Origin: Clitoria ternatea
Taxonomy: Eukaryota > Streptophyta > Magnoliopsida > Fabales > Fabaceae
Direction: 5' to 3'
NCBI GenBank assembly: GCA_037962975.1
Contig: CM075676.1
Span: 31,367,001-31,431,000 of the forward strand
DNA length: 64,000 nucleotides
Below the pieces are notes generated by a model. The model did not search any database. It was not told the DNA's origin and saw nothing but the letters and a program-made list of their open reading frames with translations. Positions 47,383-60,714 of the stretch are shown piece by piece (the first letter of the stretch is position 1; each line of letters opens with the position of its first letter). A program made the translations under genes and the position numbers.

Positions 47383-50300
47383 ATGGAAGGAGATGGACAC
47401 GATTTTGTTGATGGTTACGTAAAGGATGTGACCCATCAGCAAGCTGGAAGAAGACTCATTTTTGAATCTCCTATAACCAACACGAGGAGGATGGTACCTG
47501 TGGCAACCCCTGACCCTCAAGACGAAGTTATAAGGTAGCTCAGGGAGGAGTTGATAGAGCTGAGAAGGGAGAAGAGAGGAGCGGGGGATAGAATAATGTC
47601 TTAGGCAGAGGATGGTCATCATGCATCTGTGAGAGAAAAATCCACGACCCTCTAATATTCGAAGATCCCTACTTACGAGGAGAGGGAACAGACTCAGGAC
47701 TCTGGTGATAGAGTCAGTACAAGGAGGAATGAGTAGGCAGTGGTAACTTCTGGGGCATACAGACTCAGTGTTCCTTTCTCAAGGAGACTTATGAGTGTCG
47801 TTATCCCCAAGCACTTGCAAACAACCCAGCCACTTTCAATCAGAAAGTATAATGGGAGGACTGATTCCACTAAGCACCTTGATGCTTATGTGTATGAGGC
47901 CATGTATCTGGGGACTGATGAGGATGTCATGTGCAGAATGTTCCTAAGAACACTGACGGAAGAAGCTCTTAGTTGGTTCAAGAGCTTATTCTCAGGATCT
48001 ATAGATTCCTGGGAAGAGATGGCAGCTGCATTTGAAAGCCATTTTGTTATTTCCAGAGATATTCCAAGGACTTCATATACCTTGGCCTAGATAAGGCAGG
48101 GAGAAAATGAAACTCTTAAGGAGTTTTTGAAGAGATTCTATAAGGAAGTTGCGTTGGTGCCTAACCTCACGGAGGCTATACAACTCCATATTATGGTTGA
48201 AGCCTTGCAACCTGGGTCTTCTTTTGCCCTATCTTTGGCAAAAAGTCCTCCAACAACCTTCGAGGAGTTTCGAAGGAAAGCTTCAAAGTATGTTGGCATA
48301 TAGATGCACTTAGAAGCTACTGCAGCTAGAATGAAGTCACCAGCACCCTCACAACAACCACAGAGAGATAAGGAGAGGGTAAGGCTAAAGAAGTATGCCC
48401 CAAGGGATAATTTTATGAACACTCGACCTCAGCAGCGAGACAGACACGTCTTCACTTTCAGTAGCTACGCCTCGTTGAACTCCAGGTATTCCCAAATCCT
48501 GAGGAAGTTGGCTGGCCCACGCTCAGTGTCTATGGGATAAGGAAACCTCCTCTGATGAAAAGACCTGGGAACTCACGTAAATACTGTGCCCTTCACGAGT
48601 AGGTTGGTCATCACACCGATGGGTGTAAGGCGTTGAAGAATACGGTGGAGACTCTTATTAGAGAGGGAAAACTGAAATAGTATTTATTCAAGGAAAAGTC
48701 CTTAGATGAGCCAGACAGGACGGATAAGAGAGGGAGAGATCCAAATGATGAAGGTGATAATAGTCGTAATCCGATCAGGAGGTTTACAGCCGCAGAGAAA
48801 CAGAAGGGGGTAGTGATCGCTGAAGAAGCTCAACAGGACGGTATGCGCCAGCAGCAAAGGCAAGGCCGACGTGAGGTGATAAAGATGATAGCGGGAGGAT
48901 TTGCTGGAGGAGGAGCATCAATCACAGCTAGGAAGAATCACCACCGAATGATCCTGTCTGTTCAGGGGAAGCCCAGAGATAACCGCCCTTTCAGGGACGG
49001 TGTGGCAGCACCAGTGGTATCATTTACAGACAATGATTTTGGCCTAATGATCCCAGGAGGTGAAGATGTAGTGGTTATCATCGCTGTCATAGCCAACAAG
49101 GATGTCAAGAGAATTCTCGTCGATCAGGGAAGTTCTTGCGATGTAATTTTTTATAATTGTTTCAAAAGAATGGGTTTTAATGATACAGATTTGCAACCAT
49201 ATACATAAGAGCTCACAACGTTCAATGGAGCGAAGCAACCCACCAAAGGGTATCTTGATACCCTCATTTCTTTTGAGGGCAAACTTAGAGCGAGAACACT
49301 GAAGTCTAGAATCCTGGTGATTGATGTGGAGTCCCCCTACAATGGTATCATAGACCGTCCTACCCTGAACGCGATGGAAGCAATCGTGTCTACTCTACAC
49401 CTCCTTATCAAGTTCATTGACAAGGACAACTGTGTATCTTCCCTCCGCGGTGATCAAGAGATGGCCAGGTATTGTTACAACCTGAGCCTCAATATGGTTA
49501 AGTTGGAAGCATTCAACAAGAAGAGGAAGCTGAACGATGGAGGGAATAGCGGCTGGGTCTGTCAGTTTGATTGATCTGGACCCCAGAGCGAAATTGAAGA
49601 TTGACCCTCTCAATCCCTCAAAGCCCACACCGGATGGTGGTTCTAGGGACATCGTCTTAGGGGATTCCCTAGATAAGGTCACACACATTAATGACAAGCT
49701 GGAGTTGGTCATTGAGCAACGCTTGGTGGCACTCCTTCTGGAGTTTAAAGACCTTTTCGCATGGACCGCTGCAAACATGCCTGGGATGGACCCTGATTTC
49801 TGCTGCCATAAGTTGGCTGTCTATCCAGAGACAAGACCGGTTTCCCAGAAGAAGAGGAGATTGGGGCCAGAGAAACAGAAAGCAGCGTGCGAGCAAACAG
49901 AAGAATTGTTGAAGGCTGGTTTCATTAGAGAGATCCGTTATTCGTCTTGGCTTTCTAATATGGTGATGGTGCAAAAGGCTAACGGCAAGTGGAGGATGTG
50001 CACAGATTATGTAGATCTCAATCGATGTTGCCCGAAAGACCCATATCTACTTCTAAATATCGATCGTATGGTTGATGATTCGTCTGGTTATCAGTACCTC
50101 AGTTTCATGGATGCTTATTCGGGGTATAATTAAATTCCGATGTGGGAGAAGGATCAAGAAAAGACAGCTTTTGTCAACGACCGTGGTGTCTTTTGCTACA
50201 CCGTCATGCCTTTCGGTTTGAAGAATGCTGGAGCTACTTACCAGCGTATGATCAATAAAGTGTTCGAAGGCATGCACACCAAGTTGGTGGAGGTATATAT

Positions 50301-52845
50301 AGATGACATTATCGCTAAGACTCCCGCTGGAGGTGACCACGTCGAAGATTTACACCAAGTGTTCACTCAGTTGTGACAATACAACATGAGGTTGAACCCA
50401 TTAAAGTGCACTTTCGCAGTCCTAGCTGGGAAGTTTTTGGGTTTCATGTTGACCCAGCACGGCATCGAGGCAAACCCTGGTAAATGTCAGGCGATTTTGG
50501 ATATGCAAAGTCCCAAGAGCTTGAGGGAGGTACAGTTGTTGAATGGAAAGGTGGCCGCTCTGGCTCAGTTCATGCCCAAAATGGCGCATAGGTCCCTTCC
50601 TTTGTACAAAGCATTGAAGAAGCACAAGAAATTTGAATAGGAAGAGGAGCAAGAGCAAGCGTTTCAGTAACTCAAGGCCGTGCTGTCAAGTCCACCAATA
50701 TTGGTAAAGCCAGACCCAGGTGAAACCCTCATCCTGTACTTGGTGATTTCTGATGACACCTTGGGCATAACGTTAGTCAAGGAAGCTCCAGAAGGACAGA
50801 GGCCAGTGTATTTCACTAGCAAGACATTCCAGGGAGCAGAGGGTAGATACCAGAAAATAGAAAAGGCCGCTCTTGCAGTTATATGGGCTTCACGACGGTT
50901 GAGACCGTATTTTCATACACATCCGGTGTTGGTAAAAATGGATCTGCCACTCCAATCCGTGCTCAGTAAACCAGACCTCGCTGGTAAGATGATCAAGTGG
51001 TCGATCGAGCTTTGTGAGTTCAAAATTTCTTATGAACCACGAGGAGCCATTAAAGCCCAAGTCTTGGCGGATTTTGTTGTAGAAATGACAGGGTCAGACC
51101 CAGCTACCCCACGGGCACATTGGATAGTTTATGTTGATGGGTCGTCAAACAATAAAGGTTGTGGGGCTAGTGTTGTTGTGGAAAGCGACGACGGTGTGCA
51201 GTTGGAGATCTCCCTCCGATTTAATTTTAAAACTTCTAACAATTAGGCCGAATATGAGGGATGTTTGGCCAGCCTCTGTACGGTAATAGATATCAGTGCA
51301 ACATAAGTGACATTGTGCAGTGATTCACAGCTGGTGATTTCATAAATTCAAGAAGAATATCAGGTCCGCGAGCCCCAACTTTAATTGTATTTGAATTGTG
51401 TGAACGAGTTGAAGGGGAGATTCAACACGCTGGAGTTTAAGCATATGCCAAGAGAAGAGAATACCAGAGCGGACATCTTGTTGAGACTTGCAAGCACAAA
51501 ACAGCCTGGTAGCACAATGATGGTGGTTCAGAGCACGTTGACATCGCCTAGCATTCCTATGTTCCCTTATCTTAATTCTATAATGGTTAATTACCCCTAC
51601 GAGGATTCTTGGGTTATCCGATTTATCCATTATCTGGCTGACGGACAGCTTCCCACTGATGAGAAGGAGAGAAAAAGAGTGAAAAAGGAATTGCCATATT
51701 TCACTATGGTTGATGGTGTTTTGTACAGAAGAGGATTCTCAGTGCCTTATCTCATCTGTTTAAAAGAGAACGAAATACAAGGTGTAATGGAGGAGGTACA
51801 CGAGGGGCAATGCGGGCACCACGCCGGAGGAAGAAGCTTAATGAGAAAAATCCTCAGGGCTAGGTACTGGTGGCCCACAATGAAGCAAGACTCAATTGAT
51901 TTTGTAAAGAAGTGTGACGTTTACCAGAGATTTTCTAATCTTCACCACACACCGGCCCAAGAACTCTCTTCATCCACAGTACCATGGCCTTTCTATCAAT
52001 AGGGCCTTGATATCTTGGGTCCATTTCCCACAGCTCCAGGAGGCATTAAGTATCTGATCGTGGGAGTTGATTACTTCACCAAGTGGATTGAGGCAGAGCC
52101 GGTAGTTCATATCACATCAGCACAGATGCGACGTTTTGTATATGAAAATATCATAGCTCGATTTGGAGTCCCAGGGTGGATTGTAACTGATAACGAAACC
52201 CAGTTCAGAGATAAGAAGTTCATAGAGTTGCTTGAAGGATTGAGGATAGTCCAAATCTTTTTATCTGTTGAACACCCTCAGACGAATGGCCAAGCTGAGG
52301 TAGCTAATAGAGAGGTGTTGAAGGGGTTGAAGAAATGCCTTGGTGAAACAAAAGGAGGATGGACTGATCAATTATGCCATGTTCTATGGGCATACCGTAC
52401 TACGCCACACTCTTCCACTAACGAATCCCTATATCGGTTGACCTATGGGATCGAGGCGATGATCCCAGTGGAGCTTCAGACCAGATTGACTCGAGTAGAA
52501 TACTTTTCAGCTGGGGACAATGACCCCAATTTGGTATCAGAGCTAGACATCCTCCATGAGTTGAGGGAAGAAGCTTTTGTTAGAGACCAAGCGATAAAGG
52601 TGAAGGCAGCCCTCCGGTACAATAAGCATGTGTAATACAGAGCTTTTAATATGGGAGATCTTGTTTTGCGTAAGGCGAGTGTGGGAAATAAGTTTGCTCA
52701 TCAAGGAAAATTAGTGCCAACATGGGAAGGCCCTTATAGAGTTTCTGAGGTAACTGGAAAGAGGTCATACCAGCTTAAGGAGCTTGATGGAACACCAATC
52801 CGTAATAAGTGGAACACCCAGAATTTACGTATTTATTACAGCTAG
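47383..52845 (+). pseudogene. gag-pol of Tat element A (heavily decayed)
   Basis: From ATG 47383 the domain order is: gag (KHLDAYVYEAMYLGTDEDVM, then WFKSLFSGSIDSWEEM); protease (VDQGSSCDVIF at about 49120); RT (MCTDYVDLNRCCPKDPY, then YIDD at about 50295); RNase H; a second, archaeal-type RNase H (VYVDGSSNNKGC at about 51130), the Tat-lineage hallmark; and integrase (HHAGGRSLMRK, VDYFTKW, VTDNETQF, NGQAEVAN). It ends QNLRIYYS, TAG. About 20 stop codons and at least two 1-base shifts (near 48503 and 49550) break it. Comparison with element B shows most stops arose from CAG, CAA or TGG codons. Confidence 0.92.
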
Positions 52846-53832
52846 TTGGTAAGACAGCATGTACTCTTTTTCCTCACTTGAGTTTTTTCCCATTGGGTTT
52901 TCTCAAGAAGGTTTTAATGAGGCATGACCCCAACTATGCCCCCTTTGTAATATACGCTTAATTTAATGAGAATACAGTTTATGAATCTATCACTCTCACC
53001 TTTTCCTTTCTATGTTATGATTCGTAGCCATAGGCTGTTGCGCATAAGGACCCCCAGGACGGATGATCTCAATCACATATTCTGTGAATTGACAATGTAA
53101 CTCCTTGAGGGGTGAAATGGTTAGTAGGATCGAACCGAACACCATTTGAAGGCCCAGATTGTAGGATTAAACCGAACTCTGGGTACGGTTAGTAAGTTTG
53201 GCTGAACACCGGTGAAGGCTTGGATTGTAGGATTAAATCGAACTCTGAGTATGGTTAGTAGGATTGAAACGAAAACCATTTGAAGGCCTATATTGTAGGA
53301 TTAAATCGAACTCTGGGTACGGTTAGTAAGTTTGGCTGAACACCGGTGAAGGCTTGGATTGTAGGATTAAACCGAACTCTGAGTATGGTTAGTAGGATTG
53401 AATCGAAAACCATTTGAAGGCCCAGATTGTAGGATTAAACCGAACTTTGGGTATGGTTAGTAGGATTAAACCGAACTTCGTTTGAAGGCTTTGATTGTAG
53501 GATTAAACCAAACCCCAAGTATGGTTAGTAGGATCGAACCGAAAACCATTTGAAGACATGGGTTGTAGGATTAAACCGAACCCCATTTGAAGACTTGAGT
53601 TGAAGGATTAAACCGAACCTCAAGAAATGGGTTGTAGGATCTAACCTTTTTCAAGGTTGTACCGAACCCCACAGGAAGGCTTGGATTGTAGGATTGAACC
53701 GAACTCCAAGTACAATCGCTGTCCTTATCTTTGAAGTAATTCCCACAGGAAGGATGGTTATTAACACTGTAATATTGTGTTATAGAGAGCGAGTAGACTT
53801 CTTCATCCTCCAAAGAGTTAAAGGTAACACTT
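52846..53832 (+). other. 3' UTR of Tat element A
   Basis: After pol come TTGAGTTTTTTCCCATTGGG and a T-rich leader shared with element B (60160-60372). The 53119-53715 array follows, then about 115 bases before LTR2. No good polypurine tract is visible right before LTR2 (AAAGGTAACACTT). Confidence 0.6.
53119..53715 (+). repeat. 68-bp tandem repeat in Tat 3' UTR, dimeric order
   Basis: Units of about 68 bp contain GGTTAGTAGGATTGAACCGA and GTAGGATTAAACCGAAC. In the left half a variant unit (GTAAGTTTGGCTGAACACCG) alternates with the standard one, giving a roughly 136-bp higher-order repeat. About eight to nine units are present, decaying to the right. Tandem arrays in the 3' UTR are known for the Tat lineage. 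Confidence 0.75.
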
Positions 53833-54635
53833 TGATCCGGTCTGGATACCGGCCCCCATTCTTGTGACGACAGAGTGACCTCATATAAGGAAAACCGGTG
53901 TCCTGGTTCAACTTTACCACACCGGACATCCGATGCCTGGCCGTCCGTCCTCATCACACGATCGCCCCACTTATATATTCCATAACGGTTCTTTGTTCAT
54001 TTTCACAGGACATTTATATAACTGTTGGATTTTTAGTCACAGCAAGATAAGAGCCCCTAATAACTTATCAGCGAAGACACTGTTTGTAGCAAAATATGTC
54101 ACGCCAATGGCCTTAGAAAGCAAGTGGATGTGTCAGCAGATTATGCGGAAAAGGTGATTATCCTCTCCTCTTCCTAGAGGATCGTACTCTGATAATTGAC
54201 CTACTCTCCTGACACATTCTGAAAGTTGAGCCACCCTGATTGACATAATATACACGCTATCAGAGCTAAGGGACCCACCTGCATCCAACGACTCATTTTC
54301 TCACGTACAACTATAAGTATCATATTTCAATACACATGCATGGGATCGTTGTTTTATCACACACTTTACTGTTACTTTGCTTGAGCATTCATTGAGTTCT
54401 TATACTCTACTAACTTGAGCGTCGGAGAATCTTCGCAGGTGGCACCACCTTTCGCCCCCTTGCAATGCGAAACGTTGGTGTGAAGGATCTCCAGGACAAC
54501 AAGACCGGCCTCTCCCACTGAGAGACCGGATTACAACATCGGATATACACTGTTCCAGTGTGCAAACCCTAGAAACACCTGTACTCTTGTAGCTGGTCCC
54601 ACACCGGACCCTAGACCCCGGTCCAGACCAGTTCA
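53833..54635 (+). mobile_element. LTR2, shared by Tat elements A and B (803 bp)
   Basis: It starts TGATCCGGTCTGG and ends GGTCCAGACCAGTTCA, homologous to LTR1 over its length. It follows the 3' UTR of A and is itself followed by a primer-binding site and the gag of B. It therefore acts as 3' LTR of A and 5' LTR of B. Its TATA region (ACTATAAGTATC, about 54308) is weaker than that of LTR1. Confidence 0.88.
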
Positions 54636-54697
54636 TTGGCACGCCCAATGGGACTCGTTAGAGTTATTCCCATTTTCGCAGAAGTTTGGTTGTCACG

Positions 54698-57600
54698 ATG
54701 GAAGGCGATGAGAGAGATTTCGTGGAAGGTCACGTGGAGGATGTGACCCATCAACAGGCTGGAAGGAGGCTCGTCTTCGAGTCCCCTGTAACTCAAACCC
54801 GGAGGATGGTGCAAGTGCAGACGCCTGACCCTCGCGATGAGGTTATCAGGCAACTCAGGGAAGAGCTGATGGAGTTAAAGCGGGAGAGAGGAGGAGCTGG
54901 GGACAGAGTAGCATCTCATGCAGAGGATGCTCATCATGCATTAGCGAGGGATAGATCTACAACCCTTCAGTATTCAAAGATCCCCACGTATAAAGAGAGG
55001 GAGCAGACGCAGGACTCTGGTGATAGAATCAGTACCAGGAGAAGGGAGCAGGCGATGGTGACTTCAGGGACGTACAAGGTCAGTGTCCCTTTCTCAAGAA
55101 GGCTGATGAGCATTACCATCCCAAAACATTTGCAAACAACTCAGCCACTGTCGATCGGGAAGTATAATGGAGAGACTGACCCCACTAAGCATTTGGATGC
55201 TTATGTTTATGAAGCTATGTATTTGGGAGCAGACGAAGATGTTATGTGCAGAATGTTCCCAAGAACATTGACGGAGGAGGCTCTCAGCTGGTTTAAAAGC
55301 TTACCCTCAGGATCTATAGACTCTTGGGAGGAAATGGCTGCTGCATTCGAAAGCCATTTTGTCATCTCTAGGGACATCCCAAGAACTTCTCACACCCTGG
55401 CCCAGATAAGGCAGGGAGAAACTGAAACTCTTAAGGAGTTCCTGAGAAGGTTTTATAAGGAGGCTGCTTTGGTCCCTATCCTCACGGAGGCCATACAACT
55501 CCATATTGTAGTGTAAGCTCTCCAGCCTGGTTCAGCCTTTGCCCTATCTTTGGCAAAGAGCCCCCCTACAACCTTCGAGGAGTTTCAAAGGAAAGCTTCC
55601 AAGTACGTGGGCATAGAAATGCATCTGGAGGCAACTGCGACAAGGATGAAGCCTTCAGGACCCACTCAGCAGCCACGGAGAGAAAAGGAGAAAGTGAGGC
55701 CTGAGAAGCATGCCTTTAGAGAAGATTTTGTGAACGCTCGTCCGCATCCACGAGATAGGCGTGTATCATCGTTTGATAACTATGCTCCGTTGAATACCAG
55801 GCATTCACAAATCATGAGGGAGATTGGTTGGCCAACGCTGAACGTCTTTGGTATAAGGAAGCCAGCCCCAGTCAAGAGGGGTGGTAACCCACGTAAGTAC
55901 TGCACTTTCCATGAACAAACAAGGCACAATACTGATGAGTGCAAAGCGTTAAAAAATACGGTGGAAACTCTCCTTCGGGAAGGAAAGCTGAAGCAGTATT
56001 TGTTTAAGGAGAAATCTGTGGACGAGCCTCAGAGGATGGAGAAAAGGAATAGAGATCCTGATAACGAAGATAATAATACACGTAACCCAGCAAGGAAGTT
56101 CACTGCAGCTGAGAAGCAGAAGGGAGTAGTGATTGCTGAAGGTGCCCAACAAAGTAACATGCCCCAGCAGCAGAGGCAGGGCAGACGAGAAGTGATTGAG
56201 ATGATAGCTGGAGGATTTGCGGGAGGAGGAACATCAATCACAGCACGAAAGAATCAGCACAGGATGATTCTATCTGTCCAGGGCAAACCAAGGGATAACC
56301 GCCCTTTCAGGGACGGTATGACAGCCCCGACGGTGTCATTTACTGATGATGACTTTGGCCCAACAATTCCAGGGGGTGATGATGCGGTAGTTATCATGGC
56401 AGTCATAGCCAACAAGGATATCAAGAGGATCCTCGTCGATCAGGGAAGTTCTTGTGACGTTATCTTTTATAATTGTTTCAAACGAATGGGTTTCAATGAT
56501 GTAGATTTACAACCCTACACACAAGAACTCACAGCGTTTAATGGAGCCAAGCAACCCACCAAGGGGTATCTTGACACTCTGATTTCTTTTAAAGGAGAGC
56601 CTGGTGCAAGAACGGTCAAGTCAAGAATCCTGGTGATTGACGTGGAATCCCCATACAACGGTATCATAGGCCGTCCAACACTGAATGCAATGGAAGCAAT
56701 TGTTTCCACTCCTCACCTCTTGATCAAATTCATTGACAAGGACAATAGTGTGTCCTCTCTCCGTGGTGACCAGGAGATGGCTCGATATTGTTATAACCTG
56801 AGCCTCAACATGGTTAAGTTGGAAGCGTTCAACAAGAAGAGAAAGCTGAATGATGGAGGAACAGCGGCAGGGTCTGTCAGTCTCATTGATCTGGACCCCA
56901 GAGCGGAATTGAAGATTGATCCACTCAATCCCTCTAAGCCCACACCGGATGGTGGTTCCAGGGACGTCGTATTAGGAGATTCCCCAGAGAAGGTCATGCA
57001 CATCAATGATAAGCTGGAGTTTGCTATGGAGCAACGCTTATTAGTCCTTTTGCAGGAGTTCAAAGATCTTTTTGCATGGACAGTAGCAGACATGCCTGGG
57101 ATGGACCTTGATTTCTGTTGTCACAAGCTTGCAGTGTATCCTGAAACCAGACCGGTGGCCTAGAAGAAGAGGAGGTTGGGACCGGAGAAGCAAAGGGCGG
57201 CTTGCGAGCAGACAGAGGAGTTGTTGAAGGCAGGCTTTATAAGGGAGATACGCTACTCATCTTGGCTTTCTAATGTGGTCATGGTGCAGAAGGCTAATGG
57301 CAAATGGAGAATGTGTACAAATTATGTGGATCTTAACCGCTGCTGTCCCAAAGATCCATATCCCCTGCCCAACATCGATCGCATGGTGGATGATTCATCT
57401 GGTTACCAATACCTCAGTTTCATGGATGCCTATTCGGGGTATAACTAGATTCCGATGTGGGAGGGAGACTAGGAGAAAACTGCCTTTATCAATGACCGTG
57501 GTGTTTCTGCTACACCGTCATGCCTTTTGGATTGAAGAACGCCGGCGCCACCTATCAGCGCATGATTAACAAAGTCTTCGAAGGGATGCATACAAGGCTG

Positions 57601-60159
57601 GTCGAAGTTTATATTGATGATATTATAGCCAAAACGCCCGCTGGAGGAGACCACATTGAAGACCTACGCCAAGTCTTCACTAGACTTTGGCAGTACAACA
57701 TGAGATTGAATCCTTTAAAATGCACCTTTGCCGTTCCAGCTGGGAAATTCTTGGGATTCATGTTGACCCAACAAGGCATCGAGGATAATCCTGGGAAATG
57801 TCAAGCAATCCTGGACATGCAGAGCCCTAAGAGTCTGAGGTAGGTTCAATCGTTGAATGGGAAAGTGGCCGCTCTGGCCCGTTTCATGCCCAAGATGGCA
57901 CACAGGTCTCTCCCCTTGTATAAGGCGTTGAAGAAACACAAGAGTTTTGAATGGGGAGAGGAGCAGGAAGAAGCCTTCCAGCAGCTCAAGGCCGTTCTCT
58001 CGAGCCCACCAATTTTGGTTAAGCCTGACCCTGGTGAGACTTTGATCTTGTATTTAGCAATCTCTGATGAAGCTTTAGGCGTGGCGTTGGTTAAAGAAAC
58101 CCCTGAAGGGCAGAGACCGGTGTACTTTACTAGTAAGACGTTTCAGGGGGCAGAAGGAAGGTATCAGAAGATTGAGAAAGCTGCTCTAGCAGTCGTATGG
58201 GCGTCACGACGGTTAAGGCCCTATTTCCACGCGTACCCAGTACTGGTGAGAACGGATTTGCCTCTCCGTTCAGTGCTTAACAAGCCAGACCTCGCTGGAA
58301 GGGTGATAAAGTGGTCTATCGAGCTGTCTGAATTTGAAATTTCATATGAGCCTCGAGGAGCTATTAAGGCACAAGTGTTGGCCGATTTTGTTGTGGAGAT
58401 GACTGGGGCGGACCTGGCCACCCCTCGAGCGCATTGGACCATTTACGTTGATGGCTTGTCGAACATCAAAGGTTGTGAAGCAGGTGTGGTGGTAGAAAGT
58501 GATGATGGTGTGCACCTAGAAATTTCCCTCCGATTCAATTTCAAACCCTCCAACAACCAAGCTGAATACGAAGCATGCTTGGCCGGTCTCCGTGCGGCGA
58601 TTGACATCGGAGCATCAGCAGTCACACTGTGTAGTGATTCCCAACTGGTGATTTCGCAGATCCAGGGGGAGTACCAGGCAAAGGAGCCGCAACTTCAATT
58701 GTACTTGAATTATGTTAATGAGTTGAAGGGAAGATTTGAAGTTTTAGAGTTCAAACATGTGCCCAGTGAAGAAAATACCAGAGCGGACATCTTGTCTAGA
58801 TTGGCAAGTACAAAGCAGCCTGGCAGCACAACAACGGTAGTTCAAAGCACTTTGACATCACCTAGCATACCTCTGTACCCTTCTCTGAATGCTATCATGG
58901 TGAGCTATCCATATGAGAATTCTTGGGTCATCCCCTATATTCGCTATCTGGCTGATGGTCAACTTCCCACTGATGAGAAGGAAAAAAGACGAGTGAAGAG
59001 GGAGCTGCCATATTTTACTATGGTCGATGGTGTTCTCTACAAAAGGGGATTCTCTGTCCCATATCTTTCATGTTTAAGAGAGGACAAAGTTCAAGCGGTT
59101 TTGGAGGAAGTGCACGAGGGGCAATGTGGACACCATGCTGGGGGCCGAAGCTTAATGAGAAAAGTCCTCAGGGCTGGATATTGGTGGCCCACTGTGAAGC
59201 AAGATTCTGCAGATTTTGTTAGGAAGTGCGATGCTTGTTAAAAATTCTCCAACCTTTACCATACACTGGCCCAAGAGCTATCTTCATCTGCTGTGCCTTG
59301 GCCGTTCTACCAGTGGGGCCTTGATATTTTGGGCCCATTCCCCACTGCGCCAGGAGGTATCAAATATTTGATCGTGGGGGTAGACTACTTCACCAAGTGG
59401 ATCGAGGCAGAACCAGTAGTGCATATCACTTCCGCACGAACAAGACGTTTCGTGTATGAAAATATCATAGCTCGGTTCGGAGTGCCAGGGCGGATTGTGA
59501 CCGACAACGGCACCCAGTTTACAGACAAAAAGTTCACGGATTTGCTTGAAGGACTGGGGATAATCCAGATATTTTCATCCGTTGAACACCCCCAAACCAA
59601 TGGGCAAGCAGAGGTAGCCAACTGAGAAGTGTTAAAGGGGTTGAAGAAGCGTTTGGGAGAAGTAAAGGGAGGATGGACTGACCAGCTATGTCATGTTTTA
59701 TGGGCATACCGCACTACGCCTCATTCTTCAACTAATGAATCCCCATACCGGTTGACGTACGGGGTTGAGGCGATGATTCCAGTGGAGTTACAAACAAGAT
59801 CGGCTCGTGTGGAGTATTTTTCAGATGAAGATAACAACGCCAACTTGGCATCAGAACTGGACGTCCTCCAGGAGCTAAGGGAAAAGGCTTTCGTCAGAGA
59901 TCAGGCAATAAAAGCAAAGGCAGCACTCCGGTATAATAAGCGTGTCCAGTACAGAGCTTTCAACACCGGAGACCTCGTTCTGAGAAAGGCAAGTGTGGGG
60001 AATAAGTTCGCCCACCAAGGAAAGCTAGCACCGATGTGGGAAGGTCCTTATAGAGTTTCTGAGGTGACTGGAAGAGGATCATACCGGTTGGAAGAACTTG
60101 ATGGAACTCCAATCCGCAACAAATGGAATACTCAGAACTTACGTGTCTATTACAGCTAG
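54698..60159 (+). pseudogene. gag-pol of Tat element B (better preserved)
   Basis: From ATG 54698 (MEGDERDFVEGHVEDVTHQQ) the domains are gag, protease (VDQGSSCDVIF), RT (YIDD at about 57610), RNase H, archaeal-type RNase H (IYVDGLSNIKG at about 58441) and integrase (VDYFTKW, VTDNGTQF, NGQAEVAN), ending QNLRVYYS. Seven stops break it at 55514, 57161, 57446, 57470, 57841, 59239 and 59623. One missing base near 57505 shifts the frame. Five of the stops fit C-to-T changes in Gln or Arg codons and two fit G-to-T in Glu codons. Catalytic residues are otherwise present. Confidence 0.93.
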
Positions 60160-60373
60160 TTGGTAATACGGCGTGTACTCTTTTTCCTTACTTGAGTTTT
60201 TTCCCATTGGGTTTTCTCAAGAAGGTTTTAACGAGGCATGGCCCCAACTACGCTCTTCATGTAATGTACTTTCAATTTTAATGAGAATACATCTTAACCG
60301 CCCTATCATTCTCACTTTTCTTATGTGTTGTGATTTATAGCCGTAGTTTAATACGCATACACCTCAGGACGGA
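60160..60373 (+). other. Start of 3' UTR of Tat element B, cut by Ogre-like LTR
   Basis: The sequence is collinear with 52846-53070 of element A up to CAGGACGGATGA. There the Ogre-like LTR begins, so the rest of the 3' UTR and the 3' LTR of B should lie beyond the Ogre-like element. Confidence 0.75.
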
Positions 60374-60714
60374 TGAACACTGTCACGACCGGGATCGCGG
60401 CGGCGTGGCCGACCCTCAAAACGATTTTAAATAATAAACAGGGAGTCGCCACCAATATTTTTTAGGATAAAATAGTGGAAAAACCTTTCGTTAAAACACT
60501 GGTTATAAAAATGAAATTCCATGATTCGGGAGTCTGATTACAGGTGAGGAAGGTATTAGCACCTCACAACTGTCCGTTAAAAACGGTTACCTCAATTTGA
60601 TAGCGCGCATTATAATTAACCCAATAATTATTTTAACTTCTTCATAAGAAGAAAAATGTACGGAACGACAAAATAAACAAAAAAATAAACAAAGATCAAT
60701 ACAAAATATTTACA

